A DNA stretch of 5,899 nucleotides from Phycisphaerae bacterium SM23_33 (GTDB taxonomy: Bacteria; Planctomycetota; Phycisphaerae; SM23-33). Position 1 is the stretch's first letter. Each line of letters opens with the position of its first letter. The notes under the pieces were generated by a model that worked only from the letters and a program-made list of their open reading frames with translations, was not told the origin of the DNA and did not search any database. This document shows, piece after piece, positions 1 through 5,899 of the stretch. The translations under genes were made by a program, and so were the position numbers. The stretch spans positions 1-5,899 of the forward strand of contig LJUF01000230.1 in the NCBI GenBank assembly GCA_001303665.1, in the 5' to 3' direction.

Positions 1-2382
1 TACGGCGGCCTTAACCCCGGCGCCTCGGAGGTGCAGATTTTCGCGGCCCGGCCCGAGAAGGGGGCGTTGGGCAAGTTCCGCAAGCTTGCCGGCGGGCGGC
101 CGAGCCCGCAGGCCGTCCAGGTTCATATCGAGGAATCCGAGCAGCTCAAGCAGGACCTGCTGGCCGGCAAGCTGGGCTTCGACAAGCTCGTGCTCATCCA
201 TCGGCACGTGCTGAATCCGACGCACGTCTACACGCAGCACGTCGAGGGCTTCCGCCCCGGCGGCGGGCTGTACGTGGCCGCGCTCGGCCCGGACGGGGCG
301 GCGCTGAGGAAGCTGGTGGACTCGCCGAACGGCCAGATCCTCGACTGCGACGTCTCGCACGACGGCAGGGAGATCCTGTTCAGTTGGCGCAAGGACCCCA
401 AGGTGGGGTATCACCTGTTCCGCATCCACGCCGACGGGAGCGGCCTGGTGCAGATCACCGACGGGGCGTGGCACGACTACAACGCCTGCTGGGCCCCCGG
501 CGGGGGGATCGTGTTCCTGTCCACCCGCCAGCCGCAGTTCGCCTACTGCTGGATCTCGCCGGTGGGCATCATCCACCGCTGCGATCGCGACGGCGAGAAC
601 GTCCGGCAGCTCTCGGCCAACTACCTCAACGACTTCACGCCGTACGTGCTGGACAACGGCCGGATCATCTACGGCCGATGGGAATACGTGGACAAGCCCG
701 CCATCCCGATCCAGAGCCTCTGGACGCTGAACCCCGACGGGACGAACCTGGCGGTGTTCTACGGCAACCGCGTGCTGAGCCCCGCGACGTTCATCGAGCC
801 GCGGAGCATCCCGGGGACCGAGAAGGTTCTGTGCATCCTGACGGCGCACAACGGGCCGTGCCGCGGCGGCATCGGCATCATCGACCCCGTCCACGGCGTC
901 AACGCCCAGGAGGCCATCCGCAACCTGACGCCCGAGATCAACATCGGGCAGGTCGATCGCGGCAGCGGCAACCACGTCCGCGGGCCGTACGAAAGCCCCT
1001 ACCCCATTGACGACCGCTACTTCCTCGTGTCCCGCAGCGGCACGATCCTGGTTCGCGACTACGACAGCACGCGGCAGGCGGTGGTGATCGGCCCGCGGGA
1101 CGGGATGGGGTTCTACGGCGCGCAGCCGCTTCGGCCCCGCCCGCGGCCGCCCGTGTTCAACTCCTCCCTGCCGCCCGAGCCGCCCGGGCGCTGGGCGAGC
1201 CTCTTCCTCCAGGACGTCTACAACGGCCTGGAGCCCCACGTGGCGCGCGGCGAGGTCAAGGCCGTCTGCGTCGTCCAGGAGCTGCCCAAGGGCGTGCGGA
1301 CGTCGGTGAACCGCCGGGCCTTCGGCTTCCAGTTTCCGGTGATCTCGTGCGGGGCCACCTACGCCGGCAAGAAGGTCTGGGGGTACGTGCCGGTCTCCGA
1401 GGACGGCTCGGCCAGCTTCCGCGTGCCGACGGGCGTGCCGATCTACTTCATGGCCATCGACGCCCGGGGCCGCGCCGTCCAGCGCATGCGGAGCTTCACG
1501 CACCTGATGCCCGGCGAGGTGCAGGGGTGCGTCGGCTGCCACGAGCCGCGCAGCCAGACGTCCCGCCCCCGCCGCCCGGCGGCGCTCCACGGGCCGGTCC
1601 GGGAGCTGGAGCCGCCGGAGTGGGGCCTGAAGGGCTTCGGCTACGCGGGGATCGTCCAGCCCGTGCTGGACAAGTACTGCGTGCGATGCCACAGCGGCAT
1701 CGACCCGCCCAAGGGGATCGACCTGAGCGGCGACAAGACCGACTTCTTCAGCGTCTCCTACGAGATGCTGGCCCGGGGGCGAAAGGGCAGGGGGGCCTAC
1801 GACAACCCCTACACCAGTTGGATCCCCACCTACAACGGGCACGAGGCCAACATCCTCCAGATCACGCCGAAGGCCTGGGGCTCGCCGGCCAGCAAGGTCG
1901 CCGACATGATCCTCGCGGGGCATCCGGACGAGAACGGCCAGGTGCGCTTCCGGATGGACCCGACCAGCCGGCAGCGCGTCTTCGCGTGGATCGACCTGAA
2001 CGTGCCGTATTACGGCTCGTCGGAGACGGCCTACCCGGACTTGCAGGGGTGCCGGCGGCTGGTGCCGGGCGACCTGGAACGCGTCCTGGCGGACGTGGCG
2101 CGGCGCCGCTGCGCCGAGTGCCACAAGGGCGGCAGGATCCCGCGGAAGGTCTGGCTGCGGATCACCAATCCGCAGCGCAACGACTTCCTCGCGGCGCCGC
2201 TTGCCCGGGCCGGCGGCGGGCGAGGGGCCTGCGGCAAGGCCGTCTTCCAGACCACCGACGATCCGGACTACCGGAAGATCCTCAAGACGTTCGAGCCGCT
2301 GACGAAGATGCTCGCACAGACGCCGCGGATGGACATGCCCGGCGCCAAGCCCTGCCCGACGGTCAACCGCTCGTGTCAGTAG
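1..2382 (+). CDS. HzsA-like beta-propeller tri-haem c-type cytochrome, 5' partial
   Basis: The frame is open from base 1 to TAG at 2380-2382, giving 793 visible residues. A GTG at 31 could be read as a start, but it has no properly spaced ribosome binding site and no signal peptide follows. A c-type cytochrome must be exported, so the true start is probably upstream of the window. Residues below are numbered from the GTG. Residues about 48-350 form a PD40/TolB-like propeller (FSWRK at 117, RWEYVD at 216, IPGTEKV at 260). A beta-rich linker follows, then three haem motifs: CVGCH at 500-504, CVRCH at 550-554 (after a VQPVLDKY stretch) and CAECH at 694-698. The order propeller, middle haem, C-terminal haem matches the alpha subunit of hydrazine synthase and its uncharacterised planctomycete homologues. 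The third CxxCH is extra to the two haems of HzsA as I recall it. A periplasmic or extracytoplasmic electron-transfer or redox-enzyme role is inferred; the substrate is unknown. The C-terminal tail holds two further Cys (775, 782). Confidence 0.85.
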   Translation, partial: YGGLNPGASEVQIFAARPEKGALGKFRKLAGGRPSPQAVQVHIEESEQLKQDLLAGKLGFDKLVLIHRHVLNPTHVYTQHVEGFRPGGGLYVAALGPDGAALRKLVDSPNGQILDCDVSHDGREILFSWRKDPKVGYHLFRIHADGSGLVQITDGAWHDYNACWAPGGGIVFLSTRQPQFAYCWISPVGIIHRCDRDGENVRQLSANYLNDFTPYVLDNGRIIYGRWEYVDKPAIPIQSLWTLNPDGTNLAVFYGNRVLSPATFIEPRSIPGTEKVLCILTAHNGPCRGGIGIIDPVHGVNAQEAIRNLTPEINIGQVDRGSGNHVRGPYESPYPIDDRYFLVSRSGTILVRDYDSTRQAVVIGPRDGMGFYGAQPLRPRPRPPVFNSSLPPEPPGRWASLFLQDVYNGLEPHVARGEVKAVCVVQELPKGVRTSVNRRAFGFQFPVISCGATYAGKKVWGYVPVSEDGSASFRVPTGVPIYFMAIDARGRAVQRMRSFTHLMPGEVQGCVGCHEPRSQTSRPRRPAALHGPVRELEPPEWGLKGFGYAGIVQPVLDKYCVRCHSGIDPPKGIDLSGDKTDFFSVSYEMLARGRKGRGAYDNPYTSWIPTYNGHEANILQITPKAWGSPASKVADMILAGHPDENGQVRFRMDPTSRQRVFAWIDLNVPYYGSSETAYPDLQGCRRLVPGDLERVLADVARRRCAECHKGGRIPRKVWLRITNPQRNDFLAAPLARAGGGRGACGKAVFQTTDDPDYRKILKTFEPLTKMLAQTPRMDMPGAKPCPTVNRSCQ

Positions 2383-2479
2383 GGCAGGCGGCTTGCGCGG
2401 TCGGCCGGAGGCGGCGATCTTCCAGTGTGTGGCTATTTCTTCCGGCGGCCCACAAAATGTTTCGGTGTCGTGTAGGAGG
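2383..2479. other. Intergenic stretch without recognisable gene
   Basis: This is the first part of the 419-base gap after the upstream gene. I see no convincing ORF, tRNA or rRNA. A weak interrupted inverted repeat (CCGGA at 2405-2409 with TCCGG at 2441-2445) could fold, but it has a long loop and no T-run, so I do not call a terminator. Confidence 0.5.
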
Positions 2480-2661
2480 CCATGCCCTTGGGCATGGTGA
2501 CGAAGATCCCCCACGGATGCGGCATCAGCCCGTTTCAACGGGCTTCCAGACCACGCGGCTTGAGCCCCCGTGGCAGGAAGGCTGAAGCCGTGAACGGAAG
2601 GGCGCTGAACCGCCCTCGACTTGTCGGGCGTCCGTCCATTACCACGGCCAAAGCCGCGGCC
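2480..2661. repeat. Cluster of short perfect hairpins (REP-like composite element)
   Basis: At least six compact inverted repeats lie almost end to end. CCATGCC/GGCATGG is at 2480-2497. AGCCCGTT/AACGGGCT, an 8-bp stem, is at 2527-2544. CCACG with inner GGCT/AGCC, closed by CGTGG, is at 2551-2573. GGCT/AGCC is at 2580-2589. AGGGCG/CGCCCT is at 2599-2616. CGAC/GTCG is at 2617-2626. A smaller CGGC/GCCG pair is at 2645-2656. The loops are very short (2-6 bases) and no long ORF with protein character covers the region. The organisation resembles REP/BIME-type intergenic palindromes, which are mobilised by IS200-like Y1 transposases in other bacteria. A structured RNA or a tandem set of transcription-stop hairpins are alternatives. 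The hairpins are seen directly; the REP label is inference, since only one copy lies in the window. Confidence 0.6.
2527..2544. repeat. Perfect 8-bp palindromic hairpin in the REP-like cluster
   Basis: AGCCCGTT at 2527-2534 is followed by TC and then its exact reverse complement AACGGGCT at 2537-2544. It is the cleanest unit of the hairpin cluster and the best probe for finding further copies in the genome. No T-run follows, so a simple intrinsic terminator is unlikely. Confidence 0.65.
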
Positions 2662-2730
2662 TTCTGCACAGCGCGGACCACTGCCGGTAAACCTGGTCAC
2701 ACAGATTTTCGGGACGACCGATTTCTCTGC

Positions 2731-2758
2731 TTGGAACCGGCCCCCGGATCGGTACAAT
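2731..2758 (+). promoter_or_regulatory. Sigma70-type promoter for the propeller/di-haem gene
   Basis: TTGGAA at 2731-2736 (four of six matches to the -35 consensus) and TACAAT at 2753-2758 (five of six to the -10 consensus) are separated by 16 bases. They lie in the most AT-containing part of the gap. Transcription would begin near 2765 and leave an untranslated leader of about 37 bases before the ATG at 2802. The spacer contains a small palindrome, CCGG-CCC-CCGG at 2737-2747, which might be a protein-binding site. This suggests the second gene has its own promoter rather than depending only on read-through. Confidence 0.55.
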
Positions 2759-2790
2759 CTGCGGGATTGGAGTAGATCAGACAGCAACGA

Positions 2791-2795
2791 AAGGA
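2791..2795 (+). promoter_or_regulatory. Ribosome binding site of the propeller/di-haem gene
   Basis: AAGGA lies six bases before the ATG at 2802. It supports this start, which also places a hydrophobic signal segment directly at the N-terminus. Confidence 0.7.
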
Positions 2796-2801
2796 ACGCC
2801 C

Positions 2802-4763
2802 ATGAGACTTGGTGCAATTGCTCTTACCGTTGCCGTTGGGGCAGGGATGGTCGTGGTGGCTGCGGCGCCGATCCAGCGCGTGGATCGGAGCAAGTACCGC
2901 TCGCCGTTCGACCTGGCCTTCAGCCCGGACGGCAAGCTGCTGGCGGTCAGCGACCAGACGGCCGGCAAGCTGGTCCTGATGGACGCCGCGGGCAAGGTGA
3001 CCCAGGAGGTGGCCCTGGAAGGCGAGGCCACCGGCGTGGCCTGGAGGTCCACCGGCCAGAGCGTGTTCGTGGCCGAGTGCGGCGCGGGCAGCGTGGCCGA
3101 GGTGGACGCCAAGGCCGGCAAGGTGCTCCGCCGGCTGAAGGTGGGCCCGCGGCCGATGGGCGTGGCGGTGGCCGAAAAGAAAGGCCTGCTGATCGCCGCC
3201 AATTCGGGCACCGACACCGTCTGTCTGGTGGGCCTGGGCGACGGCAAGGAGGCGGCGCGCCTCGGCGGCTTCCGCCAGCCGTTCTTCGTGGCCGTCAGCC
3301 CCGACGAGGCCCTGGCCGCCGTGGGGAACCTGATCCCCGCCACGCCGGGCAGCGATGAGACCACCTCCTCGTGCATCGCCCTGATCGACCTGGCCAAGAA
3401 GGCCAAGGCCGCCGACCTTCGCCTGCCGGCCGGCGGGTCGCAAGTGCGGAAGCTGGCGTTCAGCCCGGACGGCAAATGGCTCTACGTGGTGCACACGGTC
3501 GGGCGGACCAACCTGCCCACCACGCAGTTGGAGCGCGGCTGGGTGAACACCAACGCCATGAGCATCATCGACCCGGCCAAGAAGGAGATCTACGCCACGC
3601 TGCTGCTGGATCGGCCCAGCGAAGGCGCCGCCGACCCGTGGGGCATGGCCATGGCCAAGGACGGAAAGACGCTCTACGTCACCATCAGCGGCGTGCACCA
3701 GATTGCGAAGATCGACCTGGAGAACCTGCACAAGCTCCTGGCGGGCGAGGCGCCCAATCCCCCGGCGGCGAAGGACCACTACCAGCGGCGGATCACGGGC
3801 ATCTGGCCGGAGATCAAGAAGGACCCCAAGAAGCGCGCCGAGCTGGTGAACGACCTGGCCGCCCTCTACTCGGCCGACCTGATCGAGCGGGTCACCGTGC
3901 CGAAGAAGGTGGACCCCAAGAACTACCCGTTCCTGGCCTGGGGCGCGCCTCCGCTGAAGGGCCCGCGGGGCGTGGCGCTGTCGGCCGACGGCAAGCTCGC
4001 CGTCGGATGCTACTTCCCCGGGAAGATCGTCCTGTTCGACCCGCAGTCGCTGAAGGTCACCGAGCGGATCCAGCTCGGCGACAACGAGGCGCTGGCCAAG
4101 AACGATCCCGTCCGCCGCGGCGAGATGGACTTCCACGACGCCACGCTGTGCTTCCAGCACTGGCTGAGCTGTGCCACCTGCCACCCGGACGGCCGGGCCG
4201 ACGGCATGAACTGGGACCTGCTCAACGACGGGCTGGGCAACCCCAAGAACACCAAGAGCATGTTCGCCGCCGACAAGACCCCGCCGTCGATGGCGCGCGG
4301 CGTGCGGTCCAGCTACGAGGTGGCCACGGCCGCCGGCTACCGCCACATCCTCTTCCGCGTGGTCGAGCCGCAGGTCATCGAGGACACCAAGGCCTACATC
4401 AGCAATCTGCCCGCGCCGCCCAGCCCCTACCTGGTCGAGGGCAAGCTCTCGCCGCTGGGGCAGAAAGGCAAGGCCGTCTTCGAGAGCGCCAAGACCCAGT
4501 GCGCCACGTGCCACCCGGCGCCGCTGTTCACCGATCTGAAGAAGTACAACGTCGGCACGCGGCACGAGCTCGACCGGGTGGACGAGTTCGACACCCCCAC
4601 GCTCCTGGAGATGTGGCGCAGCGCGCCGTACCTGCACAGCGGCGCGGCCGTGACGCTCATGGACGTGCTGACCGCGCACAACAAGTCCGACAAGCACGGC
4701 GTGACCAGCCACCTGAAGAAGGAAGAGCTCCAGGCCCTGGTGGCCTATCTGCTGTCGCTGTGA
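2802..4763 (+). CDS. YncE-like beta-propeller fused to di-haem MauG/CCP-like cytochrome
   Basis: This is a complete 653-residue protein. Residues 1-22 form a signal peptide or anchor (short basic start, hydrophobic core, AAA before P23). Residues about 34-305 and 384-430 carry propeller blades with recurring [FV]SPDG-type turns (for example residues 43-48, and again in the LAFSPDGKWLYVV blade). A helical, Lys-rich insert at about 310-383 interrupts the propeller. The C-terminal domain, from about 440, has two c-haem motifs, CATCH at 457-461 and CATCH at 567-571, followed by a TPTLLEMWRSAPYLHSGAA stretch (H612) typical of MauG and di-haem cytochrome c peroxidases. Such domains reduce peroxide or oxidise a partner through two haems outside the cytoplasm. 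The fusion reproduces the hydrazine synthase beta (propeller) plus gamma (di-haem) arrangement. Many bacteria also encode YncE/peroxidase fusions of unknown role, so a hydrazine synthase-type function is not proven. The two alpha-like genes on either side suggest a shared complex. Confidence 0.88.
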   Translation: MRLGAIALTVAVGAGMVVVAAAPIQRVDRSKYRSPFDLAFSPDGKLLAVSDQTAGKLVLMDAAGKVTQEVALEGEATGVAWRSTGQSVFVAECGAGSVAEVDAKAGKVLRRLKVGPRPMGVAVAEKKGLLIAANSGTDTVCLVGLGDGKEAARLGGFRQPFFVAVSPDEALAAVGNLIPATPGSDETTSSCIALIDLAKKAKAADLRLPAGGSQVRKLAFSPDGKWLYVVHTVGRTNLPTTQLERGWVNTNAMSIIDPAKKEIYATLLLDRPSEGAADPWGMAMAKDGKTLYVTISGVHQIAKIDLENLHKLLAGEAPNPPAAKDHYQRRITGIWPEIKKDPKKRAELVNDLAALYSADLIERVTVPKKVDPKNYPFLAWGAPPLKGPRGVALSADGKLAVGCYFPGKIVLFDPQSLKVTERIQLGDNEALAKNDPVRRGEMDFHDATLCFQHWLSCATCHPDGRADGMNWDLLNDGLGNPKNTKSMFAADKTPPSMARGVRSSYEVATAAGYRHILFRVVEPQVIEDTKAYISNLPAPPSPYLVEGKLSPLGQKGKAVFESAKTQCATCHPAPLFTDLKKYNVGTRHELDRVDEFDTPTLLEMWRSAPYLHSGAAVTLMDVLTAHNKSDKHGVTSHLKKEELQALVAYLLSL

Positions 4764-4765
4764 CT

Positions 4766-4790
4766 CGCCCGGCCCGGCTGCGTGCGGGCG
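4766..4790 (+). terminator. Possible weak stem-loop after the propeller/di-haem gene
   Basis: CGCCCG at 4766-4771 is the reverse complement of CGGGCG at 4785-4790, leaving a 13-base loop, and it begins three bases after the TGA stop. No T-run follows, so it may only end or protect the transcript weakly, or be incidental in GC-rich DNA. Confidence 0.3.
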
Positions 4791-4818
4791 CGACCGATGA
4801 ACATTGCCGAATGCTTCC

Positions 4819-4855
4819 TGCTGCCCGCGCGGTGGTCTCTGCCGTGCGGGCAGCA
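4819..4855 (+). promoter_or_regulatory. Strong stem-loop just upstream of the second HzsA-like gene
   Basis: TGCTGCCCGC at 4819-4828 pairs perfectly with GCGGGCAGCA at 4846-4855. The stem continues inward through a G-U pair and three G-C pairs, leaving a loop of about seven bases near 4834-4840. It ends four bases before the AAGGAG ribosome binding site. It lacks a T-run, so it could be a factor-assisted terminator of the upstream gene, an mRNA-stabilising or processing site, or a translational control element for the gene at 4871. The pairing is seen directly; the function is inferred. Confidence 0.6.
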
Positions 4856-4859
4856 TCGC

Positions 4860-4865
4860 AAGGAG
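4860..4865 (+). promoter_or_regulatory. Ribosome binding site of the second HzsA-like gene
   Basis: AAGGAG lies five bases before the ATG at 4871 and is close to the ideal Shine-Dalgarno sequence. It fixes the start of the 3'-truncated gene. Confidence 0.75.
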
Positions 4866-4870
4866 AGGGC

Positions 4871-5899
4871 ATGGCAGCCGGCAGCTACCGGATCGGCATC
4901 GCCGCGGTCGTCCTTGCCCTGGTGGCGCCGTCGCCGTCGGGTCTCCAAAGGCGACTCGCCGGGGCGAGCAGCGCTCAGCCGAAGAGGGCCGCGCCGCCCG
5001 CCGGCCCGGCTACGCCACGCTCCGCCGTGACGAGCAGGCAGCTCAAGCCGCCCAGGCCTGCGGACAAACCGCCGAAGCCGCCCGCCAAGCCCGCCAAGAA
5101 GCCTCCGAAGAAGCCTCGCAGGAGGCCCTCCCCCTTCCCGCCCCAGACGAAGGGACTGCTCCAGCAGTTCCTGCGTGCGGAGATGTCCGACGTGGAGGAG
5201 ATCGTCTTCGCCGCCCGCCAGCCGGGGCGCGACGGGCACTGGTACGCCAACTTCGGCTACTACGCCTGCGACGAGCGGCGGAAGGTCTACGGCACCGGCG
5301 GCAAGCTCTACAAGCTGAACCTCCGCAGCGGCAAGCTCACCACGCTCCTGGCCGACCCGCAAGGCGGCATCCGCGATCCCCAGGTCCACTACGACGCCGG
5401 GAAGGTGTTGTTCTCCTGGCGCAAAGGCGGCACAGACTGCTACAACCTGTACGAGATCGGCATCGACGGCGATCCGAAGAGCCTGCGGCGCATCACCAGC
5501 GGCCCCTGGGACGACATCGAGCCGGCGTACCTGCCCGACGGCGGGATCGTCTTCTGCTCCAGCCGCTGCAACCGGTGGGTGAACTGCTGGCTGACGCCCG
5601 TGGCCGTGCTGTACCGCTGCGAGGCAAACGGCTCCGGCGTCCGCATGCTCTCCAGCAACAACGAGCACGACAACACCCCCTGGCCGATGCCCGACGGCCG
5701 AGTGCTCTACACCCGCTGGGAATACGTCGATCGATCCCAGGTGCACTATCACCACCTGTGGGCGATGAACCCCGACGGCACGGGGCAGATGGTCTACTTC
5801 GGCAACCTGCACGGCGGCACGACGATGATCGACGCCAAGCCGATCCCCGGCACCGACAAGGTGGTGGCGTGCTTCTCGCCCGGCCACGGGCGGCGCGAG
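4871..5899 (+). CDS. HzsA-like PD40 beta-propeller protein, 3' partial
   Basis: From ATG 4871 the frame stays open for 343 codons to the last base, so the gene continues beyond the window. The start is supported by AAGGAG five bases upstream. Residues 1 to about 24 look like a signal peptide (basic Arg7, then IGIAAVVLALVA). Residues about 37-91 are low-complexity and rich in Pro, Lys, Arg and Ala, probably a disordered tether. From about 107 a PD40/TolB-like propeller begins. It carries the same landmarks, in the same order and nearly the same spacing, as the first gene of the window: FSWRK at 181, CWLTPV at 239, RWEYVD at 282, LWAMNPDGT and IPGTDKV at 325. This makes it a diverged paralogue. 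No CxxCH is seen, but in this family the haem motifs follow the propeller, so they would lie past the window end. It sits 107 bases after the propeller/di-haem gene and is probably in the same transcription unit. An exported redox role is inferred; the substrate is unknown. Confidence 0.85.
   Translation, partial: MAAGSYRIGIAAVVLALVAPSPSGLQRRLAGASSAQPKRAAPPAGPATPRSAVTSRQLKPPRPADKPPKPPAKPAKKPPKKPRRRPSPFPPQTKGLLQQFLRAEMSDVEEIVFAARQPGRDGHWYANFGYYACDERRKVYGTGGKLYKLNLRSGKLTTLLADPQGGIRDPQVHYDAGKVLFSWRKGGTDCYNLYEIGIDGDPKSLRRITSGPWDDIEPAYLPDGGIVFCSSRCNRWVNCWLTPVAVLYRCEANGSGVRMLSSNNEHDNTPWPMPDGRVLYTRWEYVDRSQVHYHHLWAMNPDGTGQMVYFGNLHGGTTMIDAKPIPGTDKVVACFSPGHGRRE

Noticed and set aside
31..33. GTG as the start of gene 1
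   Set aside because: The frame is open upstream to base 1, GGAG directly abuts the codon instead of being spaced, and no signal peptide follows although the protein carries c-type haem motifs.
1347..2585. + strand open frame of 412 codons in another frame over the end of gene 1
   Set aside because: It has Arg/Gly/Ala/Pro-rich, domain-free composition and overlaps the haem-motif region of the real frame.
2480..2661. CRISPR array or integron attC sites
   Set aside because: The palindromes differ in sequence and have no constant repeat with regular spacers, and there is no cassette gene or integrase nearby.
2482..2775. Small + strand frame of 97 codons in the intergenic gap
   Set aside because: It runs through the hairpin cluster and the promoter, has no ribosome binding site and shows no protein-like pattern.
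2697..4856. Long minus-strand open frame of 719 codons opposite the propeller/di-haem gene
   Set aside because: It is antisense to a gene with a signal peptide, propeller blades and two CxxCH motifs. Its translation is low-complexity (rich in Arg, Gly, Val, His) as expected from the complement of high-GC coding DNA, and it has no recognisable domain.
4745..5887. Minus-strand open frame of 380 codons opposite the second HzsA-like gene
   Set aside because: The + strand frame has a ribosome binding site, a signal peptide and clear paralogy to gene 1. The antisense frame is a GC-bias shadow.
1..5899. Assigning hzsA/hzsB/hzsC gene names
   Set aside because: Domain order is similar, but key ligands appear to differ and homologues of unknown function are widespread in planctomycetes, so naming would overstate the evidence.

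Overview
The window is high-GC DNA (about two thirds G+C by eye) with three genes, all on the + strand. They are rich in exported, multi-blade beta-propeller proteins carrying c-type haem motifs (CxxCH). Large propeller-cytochrome fusions of this kind, Shine-Dalgarno-led starts and palindrome-rich intergenic DNA suggest a member of the Planctomycetota or a close relative in the PVC group. No marker gene is present, so this placement is an inference.

Layout: (1) 1-2382 is the 3' part of a gene for a PD40/TolB-like propeller followed by a three-CxxCH cytochrome region. It resembles the alpha subunit of hydrazine synthase (HzsA) and the many uncharacterised HzsA-like proteins of non-anammox planctomycetes. 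(2) 2383-2801 is a 419-base non-coding gap. It holds a run of short perfect hairpins (2480-2661, REP-like), then a sigma70-type promoter (2731-2758) and a ribosome binding site for the next gene. (3) 2802-4763 is a complete 653-residue exported protein: a YncE-like beta-propeller fused to a di-haem MauG/cytochrome c peroxidase-like domain. (4) 4764-4870 is a short gap with a strong 37-base stem-loop ending four bases before the next ribosome binding site. (5) 4871-5899 is the 5' part of a second HzsA-like propeller gene, paralogous to the first, which runs off the window end.

The notable point is the combination. Hydrazine synthase of anammox bacteria consists of an alpha subunit (propeller plus two c-haems), a beta subunit (seven-bladed propeller) and a gamma subunit (di-haem, MauG/CCP-like), and beta and gamma are fused in some anammox lineages. 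This locus encodes two alpha-like proteins flanking one protein with the beta-gamma fusion layout. The genes therefore look like a hydrazine-synthase-like redox complex, or a pair of alternative ones, acting outside the cytoplasmic membrane. Some features argue against simple equivalence: the first alpha-like protein has a third CxxCH, and it has Ser where I recall the Kuenenia enzyme having the haem-ligand Tyr four residues after the CxxCH His. The substrate is unknown, and nothing here shows that hydrazine is made.
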